The notes: a model not told the origin generated them from the letters alone. DNA of 64,000 bases from Arion vulgaris (GCA_020796225.1 CM036762.1:15953786-16017785), one strand, 5' to 3'; counted from the stretch's first letter, positions 1 through 10,810 are shown. A program made the numbers and translations.

Positions 1-1195
1 TACATTGTCTGCGACGACTATCACATTAGAACTCCAACATGTTCCAAACAAGAACACTGTAACGCATCTTACATTATCTCCAGTCTCAGGTGTGGGGCAA
101 CGCCTCTTATGTCAAGGTCAATGAGCACTACAAATAAAACATGTAACAGTTTTATCCATCACTGTATCAGGTAAGAGCGTGCAAACATCTTTCAGATATT
201 TTACAAGATTAAATGTAATGGTTTTTAAGTTTTGGTTGGGGATCTCTGTAGTGTAGAAGTTAGGTCCTCGCTTCTCGTTTCAAATGTACTCGGTTCGCTT
301 CCTCGTGGAGCCATCGGAATATTTGTCGATAGTTCCCTGGTCTCAGTGTACATGAGATAGAATTCCTAGTTATATATGAGACGGGAGATACAACGTAGGT
401 CCCGTGTTCAATTTGAGCAGGTAAAAGAACCAGTGACAGTTCAAATTCGAGAAACGCATGCTGGGAAGTCACTGCACGGGCAACATTCATTAGAAAAAAT
501 AAAATTCCTAATATTTTCACCAATTAGGTCAGGGACAATGTTAAAAAGTCTACACGAGGACTGTTATTTCTTGACATTCTATAATTCCAACTTCTTTACA
601 CAAATCTCAAAATGATTCAGGGAGATCAGTAACTCTTGCAATGAGCAATTACAACTGAAACACACAACTACTAACAGTGAACAGTAGAATATTGCACTTT
701 CTCATCATGGTCTATATTTATATTGTTACTTGACTTCCATTCTATCAGTCTAAAATTTATTACTCATGTTGGTAAACTATGGGGAAGGGTGCCGGTGAAG
801 ACCTCAAGAGCACTGGCCTGTTTATGACACATACCAGAGTAGTCGCATAGTAGAAGTTAATCGCAGAAGAAAAATACACATGTTGGGCGCGAAATATGAA
901 ATCAGAACAGTAAGGTTACATGTGATTTATTACCTGACGTTCTTGACATTATTATTAAGCATGCATATCTTGCACGAGAGAAACCTTGAACAAGTAGCTA
1001 GGCCCAACCATTGCGATTGGCTCAGATGTAGGCGACGAGTGCGTTCATTGAGTACACTTAAAAATAGGAATAAAGTAATATATTGCATTTGATTGTGGGT
1101 TTAAGATCAACTTTCAATAATTTGCTCGTACATGAAAGATTAGAAATATTTTATTATTATATCTATATATATAATAATAGAAATATAAGTTAGAG
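1..1195. other. No gene recognised
   Basis: Open frames of 60-90 codons here have no recognisable motif, splice context or family resemblance, and are of a size expected by chance in AT-rich DNA. A vague tRNA-like string near 245-300 may be a very old SINE head. Confidence 0.5.
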
Positions 1196-1345
1196 ATGTA
1201 TTTCTGAAGTCGGAATGCGAGTCTGTATGGCGGGGGACATTGATAACAAGTAAAGCAGGTTTTCACTCATAAATCACACAAAAAGAAGTGCTATACCAAG
1301 CGCCCTGCCTACGTCCGAGTTCATAGCGGGTCAAATCAAGAATAC
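1196..1345 (+). repeat. Interspersed repeat, family F (possible LINE 3' end)
   Basis: Contains TCTGAAGTCGG, AAGCAGG and TCACACAAAAAGAAGTGC. The same order of words recurs at 63410-63560 (same strand) and, reversed, at about 3535, 25495 and 44990. The copy at 63.4 kb follows LINE reverse-transcriptase remnants, so the family may be a LINE 3' untranslated end. Confidence 0.5.
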
Positions 1346-3250
1346 GAAGATATAACATTTAGTAATGACAGCACTTTGCAAAGGTGGACTGCCGGGACAA
1401 GTAATTCTTCCCATACATTCTTCTTCTCTTTCTCAATTTACTTCTTTATAGAAGTGTTGGGTTTGAAACGTAGTGATCTTGTGTGTGCTTGTTTTAAGGC
1501 ACTTTGTAAGCTGATATTCATAAATTACAATTCTGAAATGTATAACTTACAAACTAGATATGACAGTATAAACTAGCTGTGCTGTAGGACACAGAGCATT
1601 TTTACTTTATCCACTTATTCCAATTGGTTACCCTTTTGAGTTAAAGCGCCCGCAGTTCCAAGTCAAACCCAGTTTTAAAATGACAATTAACATAGCTCAG
1701 GAACACTCATTCAAGTAGTTGAAATCGATTAACGGGATTCAAGCTCTACTCCTGGTCAGCTTTATGTGGCTTGGTCCAGAGTTCGTAACAAACACATTTT
1801 AAAAAAATGCTAGCTCGTCCACGGAAGACTGTCAATATTGTATACAAAGGGGGATTGGTTTAGGGTTAATGGTATACCAATGCCAGCAGGAGACAAACGA
1901 AGTCTGTAGGGCATGCAATCCCCACAGACATTACAAATCTCACCCCTGGAAGAAATCAAGAAAGTTTGCTGGGAAAGGCCAAACTCCCCATAAGAAACGA
2001 CGCAATGCCACTTCCACGGGATGTGTCTATTTGCCTTCATTTTTTCCCATGACAACTTGGCACACCAGAATCTGGACGAGATAAAATATGCACTACTTTG
2101 TTTCCAAACTGGCCTATTTCATGTGAGGACACATAATTTGAAGCTACTTTTAACTAGAACAATATAATATATAGTAACACTCCGGCAAAGTTGACATTTT
2201 AAAATCAATTTCACTCAACCTCATCAAGGTGACAAGAAAAGTTCACATTTTGCTCTAAATAAGTTTTAATTGTTTCGTCAACTACAACCAAATATTTATT
2301 CATTGTAACAACAAAATTAGCTAAACAAGAAATACTCATTAACTACTAACAACTGCAAAAAACATTAGTGGAAACGCTAGTTACTCTACTACACATCTCA
2401 TTCCATACAGTCAAGACCCTGATTCCTGTTTACTTCTTATTTTTCACTCTTGTATTCAAAAGTATCATTGTAGTTGAGAAGCGACACTGTAATTTTTACA
2501 TCTAATTACCAAACCGTCTGTTGACAAGCGTTTACTCTATCTATACCTGAGACTAACGGTTGGAAACTCCAGACACCTGCCAGGTCAATAGAAATGTGTA
2601 GGTCATGCCCATGTTGCTTGTTTATCCATTAAGACAGTTCAATAAGACATATCCATGTTTAGAATTCTTGCAATACCATTTGCCTACTGGTTGCTATTTT
2701 GATTTCTATGAAACATTTTTCATGTTCTTAAAATCCCCATAGCGACCTTACGATAAGTAACAATAATTCCGCTCGTACCGTTATACGCTACATAGGGCAT
2801 GCAAGCAATTTCTCCATATCGTTCTATTCTTTGCAGCTCGCTCAATCTCTTTCATGGAACTGAGAACGCTATTTCTTGTCTCTCTCATCAAATTCCTATC
2901 AGGGACTCCATACATTTTTAAAATACACACACATAATAATTGGTTTTTTTAAGTTGTTATTTTTGTGTGGTAGGTAGAGTCTTCATTATTTCAGCTCTGT
3001 CAAAGATTTGACCCTCAATTATATATCTGGTCATTACTAGATTACTTTTCCTCTTTTACTTCTTAAGTATAAACATTCATGAGACAACTTCAATATTGGT
3101 AGAGGATGTTACTGCCAGTCTATGCCATTGATGTATGTCTATACGTAGTTTGTTGAGTAATGTTCTGGTGACAGCTATGTAAATGTTGCATACAATAGTT
3201 AGAATATTAGCTGAAAAGGGGAATCAGTATATGTAATGTGAAACACTCGT
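1346..3250. other. No gene or repeat recognised
   Basis: AT-rich sequence with only short overlapping frames on both strands (for example around 1810-2080). These have no conserved motif or splice structure that I can support. Confidence 0.45.
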
Positions 3251-3254
3251 ATAG

Positions 3255-3500
3255 TCTTCTTCTTCTTCTTCGAACGCTACTTCAATATCGATCACTTGCC
3301 AACTAGTCTGTGTGATTTGTATGTGATCTGAGCCTAAGAGCGAGTGTACGTTGTGTCAGTTATGCGTCTACAAGTAATGCCAGCACATCCGATTTTTCCG
3401 CTGCTTTATATTTACTAGGGTAGCATTCCTAGTGCCTACATCAGTCGCCTCTTATGACATGCATTGTAGGTGTGTTTTACTAGTCAATGACACATTGCAG
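3255..3500 (+). repeat. Interspersed repeat, family D (SINE or LINE 3' end with TTC tract)
   Basis: Begins with a (TTC)n tract followed by GAACGCTACTTCAATATCGA, then TTTGTATGTGATCTGAGCC, GCACATCCGATTT, CTTTATATTTACTAGGGTAGC and TCGCCTCTTATGACATGC. The same block recurs at 6085, 25850, 45890 and 60868 on this strand, and reversed at 17580, 27225, 55755 and 61110. No tRNA head is obvious. Confidence 0.7.
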
Positions 3501-3534
3501 TGGTTCTAGTTTTTGATCGGTTTTTACCGTTCGT

Positions 3535-3672
3535 CTGCGATGAATTCAGGGTTAGTCATGGCGCCTGGCCATGATTTTGGCGTGAAGGTTTGTTTTCCTT
3601 ATCACCAGTGTCAATCGCCATTTAGACGAGTCTCACTTCGACTTTAGAGGTACTTGTAATTTAGATAACCAA
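3535..3672 (-). repeat. Interspersed repeat, family F
   Basis: Reverse-orientation copy of the family at 1196. GATGAATTCAGGGTTAGTCA and GAGGTACTTGTAATTTAGA also appear in the related copies near 11425, 25495 and 44990. Confidence 0.5.
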
Positions 3673-4113
3673 GTAAATGATCAGGGTGTCATGTAGTCCA
3701 ACCATGCACACAGAACATTGTTTTGCCCAAGCTGGTATGGAACTCAGAAAATTCCGCGGCACGCTCTCCCTAACGCAGTGTATTTTCAAATTCGCTACCG
3801 ACGACTCTGTGGTTTTTGCTAATAGCTGGAAGGATACAAAAACAGATACACTATTTCACATTCAATGACAACAACAGATACATAACGAAGACACATTAAA
3901 TATGTTGTGTTTTATCGAAGCATGATCATAACATATTGAACGCAACACAAACACTTCCAAAAAGTATGGATCAGGGCGAACAAATGAAAGACAATGATCT
4001 CTAACGATTTCTGTGCTGATGTGATGTTTACAGGTTCATCATATGGTATTTCATTAAGCAGGTCTAAAGATGAAACCGTTTTCGAAAACCGTCCAGTTCT
4101 AGAAACTGGAATA
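3673..4113. other. No gene recognised
   Basis: A 63-codon open frame at 3677-3868 has no recognisable motif. Nothing else stands out before the 54-bp array. Confidence 0.4.
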
Positions 4114-4487
4114 TGTGGGTCTAGATCATGGCATCTTCAAGGATGTCAGTTATTATGTGAGTCTAGATCACGAATTTTATCATGGCATCTTCAAGGATGT
4201 CAGTTATTATGTGAGTCTAGATCACGAATTGTATCATGACATCTTCAAAGATGCCAGTTATTATGTGGGTCTAGATCACGAATTTTATCATGGCATCTTC
4301 AAGGATGTCAGTTATGTGGATCTAGATCACGAATTTGATCATGGCATCTTCAAGAGATGTACACGTTTCAGGGATCTTATGTGAGGATCTAGATCACGAA
4401 TTTATCATGGCATCTTCAAGGATGTCAGTTGTTGTGAGTCTAGATCACGATTTGTCATGACATCTTCAAGGATGTCAGTTATTATTG
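4114..4487. repeat. 54-bp minisatellite, about 7 copies
   Basis: Units contain GTCTAGATCACGAATT, ATCATGGCATCTTCAAGGAT and GTCAGTTATTATGTG. Because 54 is a multiple of three, a frame stays open across several units and makes a repeating peptide (LDHEFYHGIFKDVSYY). This is an artefact of the period and not evidence of a gene. Later copies carry indels. Confidence 0.9.
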
Positions 4488-4609
4488 TGTCGTGCGTAAA
4501 TATTCTAATAGCAAAAATTGTGTAAAAGTGGAGTATGCTCAATGTGAGGTTGTATTCTGGACTTGGGAAATATGTCTCGACAAACTTGATGATCTAGTAT
4601 GATCAATAA

Positions 4610-4738
4610 TCTGTATTGATTTATTGATACGACCATTATAATTGCACTACAGCGAACACAGTGTGTTCTGACCCTTTTTTTATACAAGAAGATCTCAGCG
4701 GCAGTGCATTAACTCCTTAGCGTCGGCAAGGGCCCAAC
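4610..4738 (+). repeat. Interspersed repeat, family G
   Basis: TTGATTTATTGATACGACCA, later GAAGATCTCAGCGGCAGTGC, then TCGGCAAGGGCCCA. The same order occurs at 36680-36795 and 47040-47175, and the second half alone at 17440-17515. Looks like a SINE-type dispersed element. Confidence 0.5.
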
Positions 4739-4759
4739 GATATAAATGTGATGCACGTG

Positions 4760-5000
4760 ACATGTTTAGAGCAAGTAAAGACCAAGATCTCTCGTGATCA
4801 GTAGACAGAGCAAGTCAAATCAGTATACTTTTATGATCAGTAGATAGAGCAAGTAAAAACGAAGCTCTCTCTTCTGATCAGTAGACAGAGCAAGTAAAAC
4901 ACACAAGATATCTCGTGTGACCAGTAGACAGGGAAAATAAAACAAAGATTTCTCTTGCGATCAGCAAGTAAATCCAAGATTTCTTTTGCGATCAGTATAC
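4760..5000. repeat. Degenerate minisatellite, about 5 copies of roughly 45-50 bp
   Basis: Repeated words GATCAGTAGACAGAGCAAGT and AAGATCTCTCGTGATCAG with varying spacers. The copies are more diverged than in the other arrays in the window. Confidence 0.7.
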
Positions 5001-5734
5001 AACTATATACCATATAAAATAAAACTCTATAACTTTAGACTCATATCTACTTTCACCAAACTAAAAAACACATTACACTTAAACACACTGTGGGTAAACA
5101 AAAATCCATGGCGAAAAAAAAAGAAAAAGTATTTTTTTTATTTCGCAGACCGCTATAAAATATGTAGCAAGTCACGGTTCATATGCATACATCTGGTTGA
5201 AATGGAAAAATAGAATGTTTTAGTTATAATTCGATTCTTTAGCCTTTCTTTATGATATTTTCTACTGACTGTACTAAAATATTACATCGCTAAATTTAGG
5301 CCTGCACGTGATCTTTACAGAACATTTTACTTCCTTCGGTAAGATAAGAAAAAAGTTCCGCCTCATGCGCTAGTGAAATGGAGTGCTCTAAGAACGCAGT
5401 ATTCCAGCGATGTCTCTATTCCACTATTCAAGAACCAATCAATGCGCTGGTTGGATCTATATTTAAGGGGGAAGACTCCTGCAAGACAGGACAATTGATG
5501 GAAGAATTTACCAGGATTCATGTTCTTGTTTTATAAATTTAGTAAGGTAATGTTTGCTATTTTTTTAAATATCCATCTTGTAATTTTATACATCAATGTT
5601 TACGTCTATAACTCAGTATATATTGCTTGGTTTTATTTTAATTGATGTGTGCTTTTCTTAGTCCACGTGAAGTAATAGAGGTTTTTTTTTAAACTTATCA
5701 TTCTTAATTATATCTTTAGTAAGATTTTGTTTGT
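5001..5734. other. No gene recognised
   Basis: AT-rich, with poly-A and poly-T runs (for example near 5117). No supported gene or repeat. Confidence 0.4.
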
Positions 5735-6090
5735 ATTTAGTTGTTTCTTCTTCTAAACTTATGTGTGCTTGTATTAATTCACACGATCTAGTTAGTTTCT
5801 TCTTCTAAAACTCTATTTATGCTTGTATTGAATTCAAAGATCTTAGTTGTTTCTTCTTGCTAAAACTCTCTATGTGATGCTTGTATTGAATTCAACAGAT
5901 CTTAGTTGTTTCTTCTTGCTAAAACTCTCTATGTGATGCTTGTATTGAATTCAACAGATCTTCCGGTTCTTCTTGCTAAAACTCTCTATGTGATGCTTGT
6001 ATTGAATTCAACAGATCTTAGTTGTTTCTTCTTGCTAAAACTCTATGTGGTGCTTGTATTGAATTCAACAGATCTTCCGGTTCTTCTTCG
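5735..6090. repeat. Minisatellite of about 59 bp, 5-6 copies
   Basis: Units contain TTGTTTCTTCTTGCTAAAAC, TCTATGTGATGCTTGTATTG and AATTCAACAGATCTT. The first units are degenerate and the later ones nearly identical. The final unit runs straight into the family D repeat through a shared TTCTTC tract. Confidence 0.85.
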
Positions 6091-6320
6091 AACGCTCCAT
6101 ATCGACCACTTGTTAACATCATCTTTGTGATTTCTATGTGATCTGAGCTTTAAAGCGATTGTACGTTGTGTAAATTATGCGTCTACACATCCGATTTCTA
6201 CAACGCTTTTTATTTACTACGGTAGCTTACCTAGGCGTCTACATCAGTCGACTCTAACGACATACCTAGTAGGTCGCGGTGTTACTAATTTTTTTGCTCC
6301 CTTGCGAGCTCCGGCAACAC
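6085..6320 (+). repeat. Interspersed repeat, family D
   Basis: TTCTTCTTCGAACGCTCCAT, then ATCGACCACTTGTTAAC, GATCTGAGC and CGACATACCTAGTAGGTCGC. Follows the family order described at 3255. Its 5' TTC tract overlaps the end of the preceding minisatellite. Confidence 0.75.
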
Positions 6321-6463
6321 ACGGAATAATCAACAGATCAAGTACCATCTCCACACAAAAGTATGACTACAGTAGAGCTAAATTATTTTCTGTCTCTTGA
6401 TAATGTGTCCGTTGTTCATTAATTTTAAAAAAAACCTTCTAATCAAATACTGTCAATTAACAA

Positions 6464-6830
6464 ATGTTAACGGTGGTTAGTATGAGCACTCTCCGTCAAG
6501 ATGACTTGGTCCACATGTGTCGGATGGAAGATGACCAGATCTCTAAATATCGTCGTGTATGGAGATCACTTCCGACAGAAGATATGCCAGAGAGCCCTTC
6601 CTTCGCTGCTAGAACGTCAGCAAAACGCGACTTGAATACGCTAGTCGTGAATGGAGGCCAAAGTGGGAAGAGGGTTGCAATGAACAGGATCAGCTGGAAG
6701 CAGGCACTGAACAACTGTCTGAGAATGGGTGATGCTAGATTCAGTCTGTTCACTGATATGAGGTTCGGGGAGAGAAGAAAGATCCACTCATATAATGCCA
6801 TACATACAAATAGCACCCCCATCATCATAA
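6464..6830 (+). pseudogene. LINE reverse-transcriptase C-terminal remnant
   Basis: A frame open from the left, containing HMCRMEDDQISK, ARTSAKRDLNTL and RISWKQALNNCLRMGDARF. These match in spacing the tail of LINE polyproteins, where GHVxRMxDxRIPK is followed by KRDLK and a WR segment. The catalytic core is absent, so this is a 5'-truncated, degenerate copy. The frame runs on for 245 codons only because it continues into the reverse-oriented SINE at 6863. It should not be called a host gene. Confidence 0.55.
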
Positions 6831-6862
6831 TGGACTATCTATCGAGACTAACGAGAAATCAT

Positions 6863-7067
6863 ATTTTTTTTCCCGATCCAGAAGCACTTGAGCTTTCAGC
6901 TCTTCGGCTCGGTGCCATGGACATCATAACATTTCGGTTCGGTGCCACGAACACCGTAAATCTGGAGAAATTGTGGCTTTTCTGCCAGCCCGCGGAATTG
7001 AACCCGCACTCACAGAGGGCTTATCACCCGTCGTCCAACGCGCTACGAACACGCTGGACAGGCGGGC
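6863..7067 (-). repeat. tRNA-derived SINE, family A, with target-site duplication
   Basis: On the minus strand a tRNA-like head (CAGCGTGTTCGTAGCGCGTT, then GCGGGTTCAATTCCGCG, the B-box) is followed by a body with GTGTTCGTGGCACCGAACCG and AAGTGCTTCTGGATCGG and a poly-A end. Flanked by the 12-base direct repeat ACGAGAAATCAT at 6851-6862 and 7068-7079. Confidence 0.85.
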
Positions 7068-7176
7068 ACGAGAAATCATTAAAACATGTATTCACAAAAA
7101 CGTATATGCTTTTATTACTTATTTCTTCTATTACTTGTCATACCCTGGTCAAGATATATGATGTTAATCTAGTTAA

Positions 7177-7290
7177 TCTAGTGATTAGCGCACTTGTTTA
7201 GTAGTCTGGTGGTGACCCAAGCAATTAGTGCACTCGTGTCTGGTGGTGACCCAAGCAATTAGTGCACTCGTGTCTGGTGGTGACTCAAGC
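7177..7290. repeat. 34-bp tandem repeat, 3 copies
   Basis: GTCTGGTGGTGACCCAAGCA followed by ATTAGTGCACTCGT, repeated with one or two changes. Confidence 0.8.
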
Positions 7291-7389
7291 ATCAAAGTAT
7301 ACGGTGAGAGTATGATTTGTTTTCCTACCTTAACTGTTCCCATGCCGCTTAATGGTCGCTGAAGTGTCTACTGGATACATGAGAAACAC

Positions 7390-7905
7390 TTAGAAGTAAA
7401 AATGGGTAGGTGTGGCCACATGATGCTTCTTAGCTCACCAAGGAGAGGACAGTCATGCAATACAGGACATGCTTCGATGTACCCCCCATCATCCACTTTC
7501 CATCTATTGTTAGCAATTAGACGAGATATTCAAACATGTTTACTTGTTCTATTTCTCTCTTTCCTGATAAAAATATCATGTCGTGTTTCATTTTATCAGT
7601 TGTCATTATCTTTCTTTGTTTTTTTGCAACACTGAGATACCTATTTTGTTTTCAGCTTTTCTCTTTCACCGCCACTATCAATTTCTCAATTCTTTGTGCG
7701 GTGTTGATAGTAACATTGTGTCGTCAGCATATCTTAGTGCAGGTATTACTCTTCCTTCGATTACAAAAGGATAGCATTTTTCTTTTTTTCACGCAATCTA
7801 CTGTAATATTTTTCATGCTGTTTTCAGCGTATGTTAACAGTCAACGGGGACAGAATGCAACACTGTCTGACTCCATGACTTATGTTAAACTAACATGACA
7901 GGTAA
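7390..7905 (-). pseudogene. LINE reverse-transcriptase palm-domain remnant with YADD motif
   Basis: On the minus strand, split among frames, come CCILSPLT (as in GxxQGCxLSPxLF), then LRYADDTMLLSTPHKEL with the catalytic YADD at about 7720-7731. Downstream are MTTDKMKHDMIFLSG and EIEQVNMFEYL, matching the region after the catalytic motif in LINE polymerases. Stops and frameshifts separate the parts, so it is dead. The T-rich frames on the other strand are its shadow. Confidence 0.65.
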
Positions 7906-8199
7906 CTGCAGGACATTAAATTACAAAATAACAAACGTGTCTTCCCGTTAGACTGTATGTCAGTCCTGCAGACCCAACATATAAATCACGAGGTAATACA
8001 GTGATAGCGGACTCAACCGTCAAGTAAGCTTGCATAAAACGACAAAACAATCCTTGAGTGGATCCCGGCTCTGACATGATACTGTGACATATCGGGGGAG
8101 GGAGGGGGAAAGGGGGGAATATGAAGACTGACTAAGGAAAGAACAAAGATACAACCTAAAGCCATTGTCACAATCTGAGAACAAGACACTCATCAAAGT

Positions 8200-8505
8200 A
8201 AAATATCAACTGCCGTGGAGGCAAACACCCACAGGATCCCATAAACAGACTCAACAGAAAATAGCACACAACAACCAAAACAGGAAACTGCCGGCTCAAT
8301 AACAACCTGCACAGAACTTACTCAAATTGCACAGTCTGCATCTCAGGCTAAAATACAAACTTCAGAGCACATTCTGCTGTCATACCCACTACACCTACAC
8401 CAGCAAAACGAAACGGCCACCCAAACGAAGCACACAGCTAGATATGGGGAACCTTCGTGAAACTTCAACTGACGTGCAGCATCAAAGAGGCAATCCATCT
8501 TAAAG
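8200..8505 (+). pseudogene. LINE C-terminal remnant (zinc-knuckle-like tail region)
   Basis: Reads CRLNNNLHRT then CTVCISG, with a stop, then NTNFRAHSAVIP and NGHPNEAHS. This fits the end of LINE proteins with an RNase H domain, where CxLxxHLH, CPCG and TxEHILxxC occur in that order. Broken by stops and frameshifts. Confidence 0.4.
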
Positions 8506-8514
8506 TATAAACTA

Positions 8515-8676
8515 ACATATTTAAAGCCGAAGGATTGACTTCATTGCATCTGGTTTTGAATCTGTCTTTCTCTTTCTCCACATAAATGGCACCTGCCGAG
8601 AGTACCGCGCAAATCACGAACTCCGTAGCTCCTACAATAATCCTAGGAATTTCCGGAAAAATTAACGCATCAACAG
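8515..8676 (-). repeat. Partial tRNA-derived SINE, family B
   Basis: AAAGCCGAAGGATTGACTTC, ATAAATGGCACCTGCCGAGA and ACGAACTCCGTAGCTCC match the family B body in reverse, as at 39971 and 46566. The tRNA B-box part seems deleted, and a degenerate head leads directly into the 67-bp array. Confidence 0.75.
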
Positions 8677-9072
8677 TTTAATCCCTTGGTCGCAAAGATC
8701 CCCAAAGAGACTCGTGACCTAGTATATGAAACCAAGGCAACGGTTTAATCACTTGGTCGCAAAGACTCCCAAAGAGACTCGGGACCTAGTATATGAAACC
8801 AAAGCAACGGTTTAATCACTTGGTCGCAAAGACTCCCAAAGAGACTCGGGACCTAGTATATGAAACCAAAGCAACGGTTTAATCACTTGGTCGCAAAGAC
8901 CCCCAAAGAGACTCGGGACCTAGTATATGAAACCAAGGCAACGGTTTAATCACTTGGTCGCAAAGACTCCCAAAGAGACTCGCGGGACCTAGTATATGAA
9001 ACCAAGGCAACGGTTTAATCACTTGGTCGCAAAGACCCCCAAAGAGACTCGGGACCTAGTATATGAAACCAA
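8677..9072. repeat. 67-bp minisatellite, 6 copies, seeded at a SINE head
   Basis: Each unit reads TTTAATCACTTGGTCGCAAA, GACTCCCAAAGAGACTCGGG and ACCTAGTATATGAAACC, then a short AAGCAACGG linker, at 67-base spacing (starts 8677, 8744, 8811, 8878, 8945, about 9014). The first third resembles the reverse-complemented head of the family B SINE (CTTAACCACTTAGCCACAGA then GACCCCCAAAG at 46770-46800). Confidence 0.85.
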
Positions 9073-9369
9073 TTGCAAAGAAGAAAATGTATTTTAAAAA
9101 TTAATCAAATGTTTTCTTGCACATTCTCACAAACGCCATCTGCTCGCTATACAGTTATTTTTATGATTTGGTATTTAATGTCATTGAAATTCTATTTCAC
9201 TCCGTCCGTATATACTCGTACAATAACCAGCGTGTTTTTTAGATGAATTTTTTCTTTCCTATTTTTCAAATACGATGAATAACAAATTACTACAGTTTAG
9301 TTTTTCTCAAGGTGTTGTTGTATACCTTACATATATAACTGAAAGAAATGTCGACAAAGTCAGTTGGTG

Positions 9370-9546
9370 GAATTGAAGGGAGTTTGGGGAATTGAAGAGA
9401 GTTTGGGGAATTGAAGGGAGTTTGGGGAATTGAAGAGAGTTGGGGAAATTGAAGGGCGTTGGGGGAATTGAAGGGAGTTGGGGGAATTGAAGGGAGTTTG
9501 GGGAATTGAAGGGAGTTGGGGGAATTGAAGGGAGTTGGGGGAATTG
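9370..9546. repeat. 19-bp tandem repeat, about 10 copies
   Basis: GAATTGAAGGGAGTTTGGG with small variants (GAGAG, TTGGGG). Purine-rich on the plus strand. Minus-strand frames giving repeated SIPPTPFN-type peptides are artefacts. Confidence 0.9.
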
Positions 9547-9729
9547 GCCCATTCGTGTCATGTTGATACATGTTAACGTCGTTACAGCATGTCAATAAAA
9601 TAAAATATATGGTGTAGAATACATCACTTCTAACCTTATATTATTTGAACTGACCTAGGAACCATTATGCGAAATATTAAGTTTTATATTGTCTACGTAC
9701 ATTCACTAAATGGTATTTGTTACTCATAT

Positions 9730-9920
9730 TTGTAAAGTTCTACAGACGAGCGTTATTAAGAACACAACCAGCTGCCGTAAGAATTAAACGTTTGTGGTTC
9801 GAATAATGTGTTTGGTAATGTATTTTTTCCCCAGAAGCATATAATACTTGTTCGTTGTTTATTTATTGATCATCTTCATTAGCTTCAATACTTCCCTTGG
9901 GATTTTAAAACTCATTATTC
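9730..9920 (+). repeat. Interspersed repeat, family H
   Basis: Shares ACGAACACAACCAGC-like, GTGGTTCGAAT, TTGTTTATTTATTGATCATC and CTTCC words in order with 32550-32760. Two diverged copies only. Confidence 0.4.
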
Positions 9921-10254
9921 TTCTATTTGTAAGGAATCAGTGGCCTGGATCCTTTCGACATTGGCATAATCTCCCTTCATCGAGATACGGCCATGAAGTT
10001 TAATTGGAGATGCTTGGCAACCGATGATATAGCTACACAAACGGTCGATTTGTTATGTCTTCCTTTGAAATGTTTTGTAACCGTCAATAGCATATACTGT
10101 ACATCACATATATGAGCGTTCTCCACCAAGAAGACATATGTAAACAGGAAAACAGATTATTGAGACTTACATGATTTGTCAACAAATGCTCATAGCGGAG
10201 AAAATGTTTTCACCACACGGTCAGCCGCCGAATCACTGATAAGTTACATACTAG
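9921..10254. other. No gene recognised
   Basis: Nothing supported. A few short frames only. Confidence 0.4.
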
Positions 10255-10415
10255 TATGATCGCCTTTTGACTCTGACGAGAGGGTTGTGGGTTCAATCAC
10301 AGACTCGATGATCCAAGTGTAAGGAAAGGAGTTGACCCACCTACCTCCTGTACACTAGGGTCTAGAAATGTGCAATGACATACACTTCGTAACCTAGCGT
10401 CTAAAAAAGTCAAAT
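10255..10415 (+). repeat. SINE-like repeat, family T
   Basis: GAGGGTTGTGGGTTCAATCA (B-box-like), then AAGGAAAGGAGTTGACCCAC, CTCCTGTACACTAGGGTCTA and GAAATGTG. Recurs at 18190-18360 and, partially, at 27440-27545. Confidence 0.6.
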
Positions 10416-10469
10416 GTTATTTTATTAATAAACTGTGAATGTTAGATTTTATATATCCACTATTTTGTA

Positions 10470-10605
10470 TTTTGAAAGACAACAAATGCAGTGGTTCGGA
10501 CATCTAATGAGAATGGAATATAACCAACCACCAAAAACAGCATATAACGAGAGATCAGGTACTCGAGCCAAGGGAAGACCAAGAAAAAGATGGATATGCA
10601 ATATT
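10470..10605 (+). pseudogene. LINE C-terminal fragment (WFGHLMRM, KGRPRKRW)
   Basis: Reads QQMQWFGHLMRMEYNQPPKT, then TRAKGRPRKRW. This is the signature of the end of RTE-like or related LINE reverse transcriptases, also present at 13500, 16988 and 58400. Cut on the right by a family A SINE. Confidence 0.75.
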
Positions 10606-10810
10606 TTTTTTCTATCCAAAAGCACTTGAGCTTTCAGCAGCTCGGTGCCATGGACATCGTTGTCCTTCGGTTTGGTGCCCCGAACACCGTAAATCTGGAG
10701 AGAACCTGTGGCTTTTCTGCCATGCCGCGGAATTGAACCACACTCACCCGGGGTGGGGGTGGGGGTGTCACGTCCAACGCGCTACGAACACGCTGGGCAG
10801 GCGAGCGATA
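10606..10810 (-). repeat. tRNA-derived SINE, family A
   Basis: Reverse copy with GCACTTGAGCTTTCAGCAGC, CCGCGGAATTGAACCACACT and CGCTACGAACACGCTGGGCA. A G-rich insertion (GGGGTGGGGGTGGGGGTG) sits in the tRNA-like part. It is inserted in or beside the LINE fragment to its left. Confidence 0.8.

Noticed and set aside
4115..4384. Frame of 89 codons with LDHEFYHGIFKDVSYY repeats
   Set aside because: The 54-base period is a multiple of three, so a stop-free unit stays open; no start context or flanking coding signal.
6464..7201. Frame of 245 codons as a host gene
   Set aside because: First half is a LINE C-terminal remnant; second half is a reversed tRNA-SINE with its target duplication.
9290..9595. 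Proline-rich minus-strand frames over the 19-bp repeat
   Set aside because: Two different frames give similar peptides from the same repeat; no other evidence of coding.
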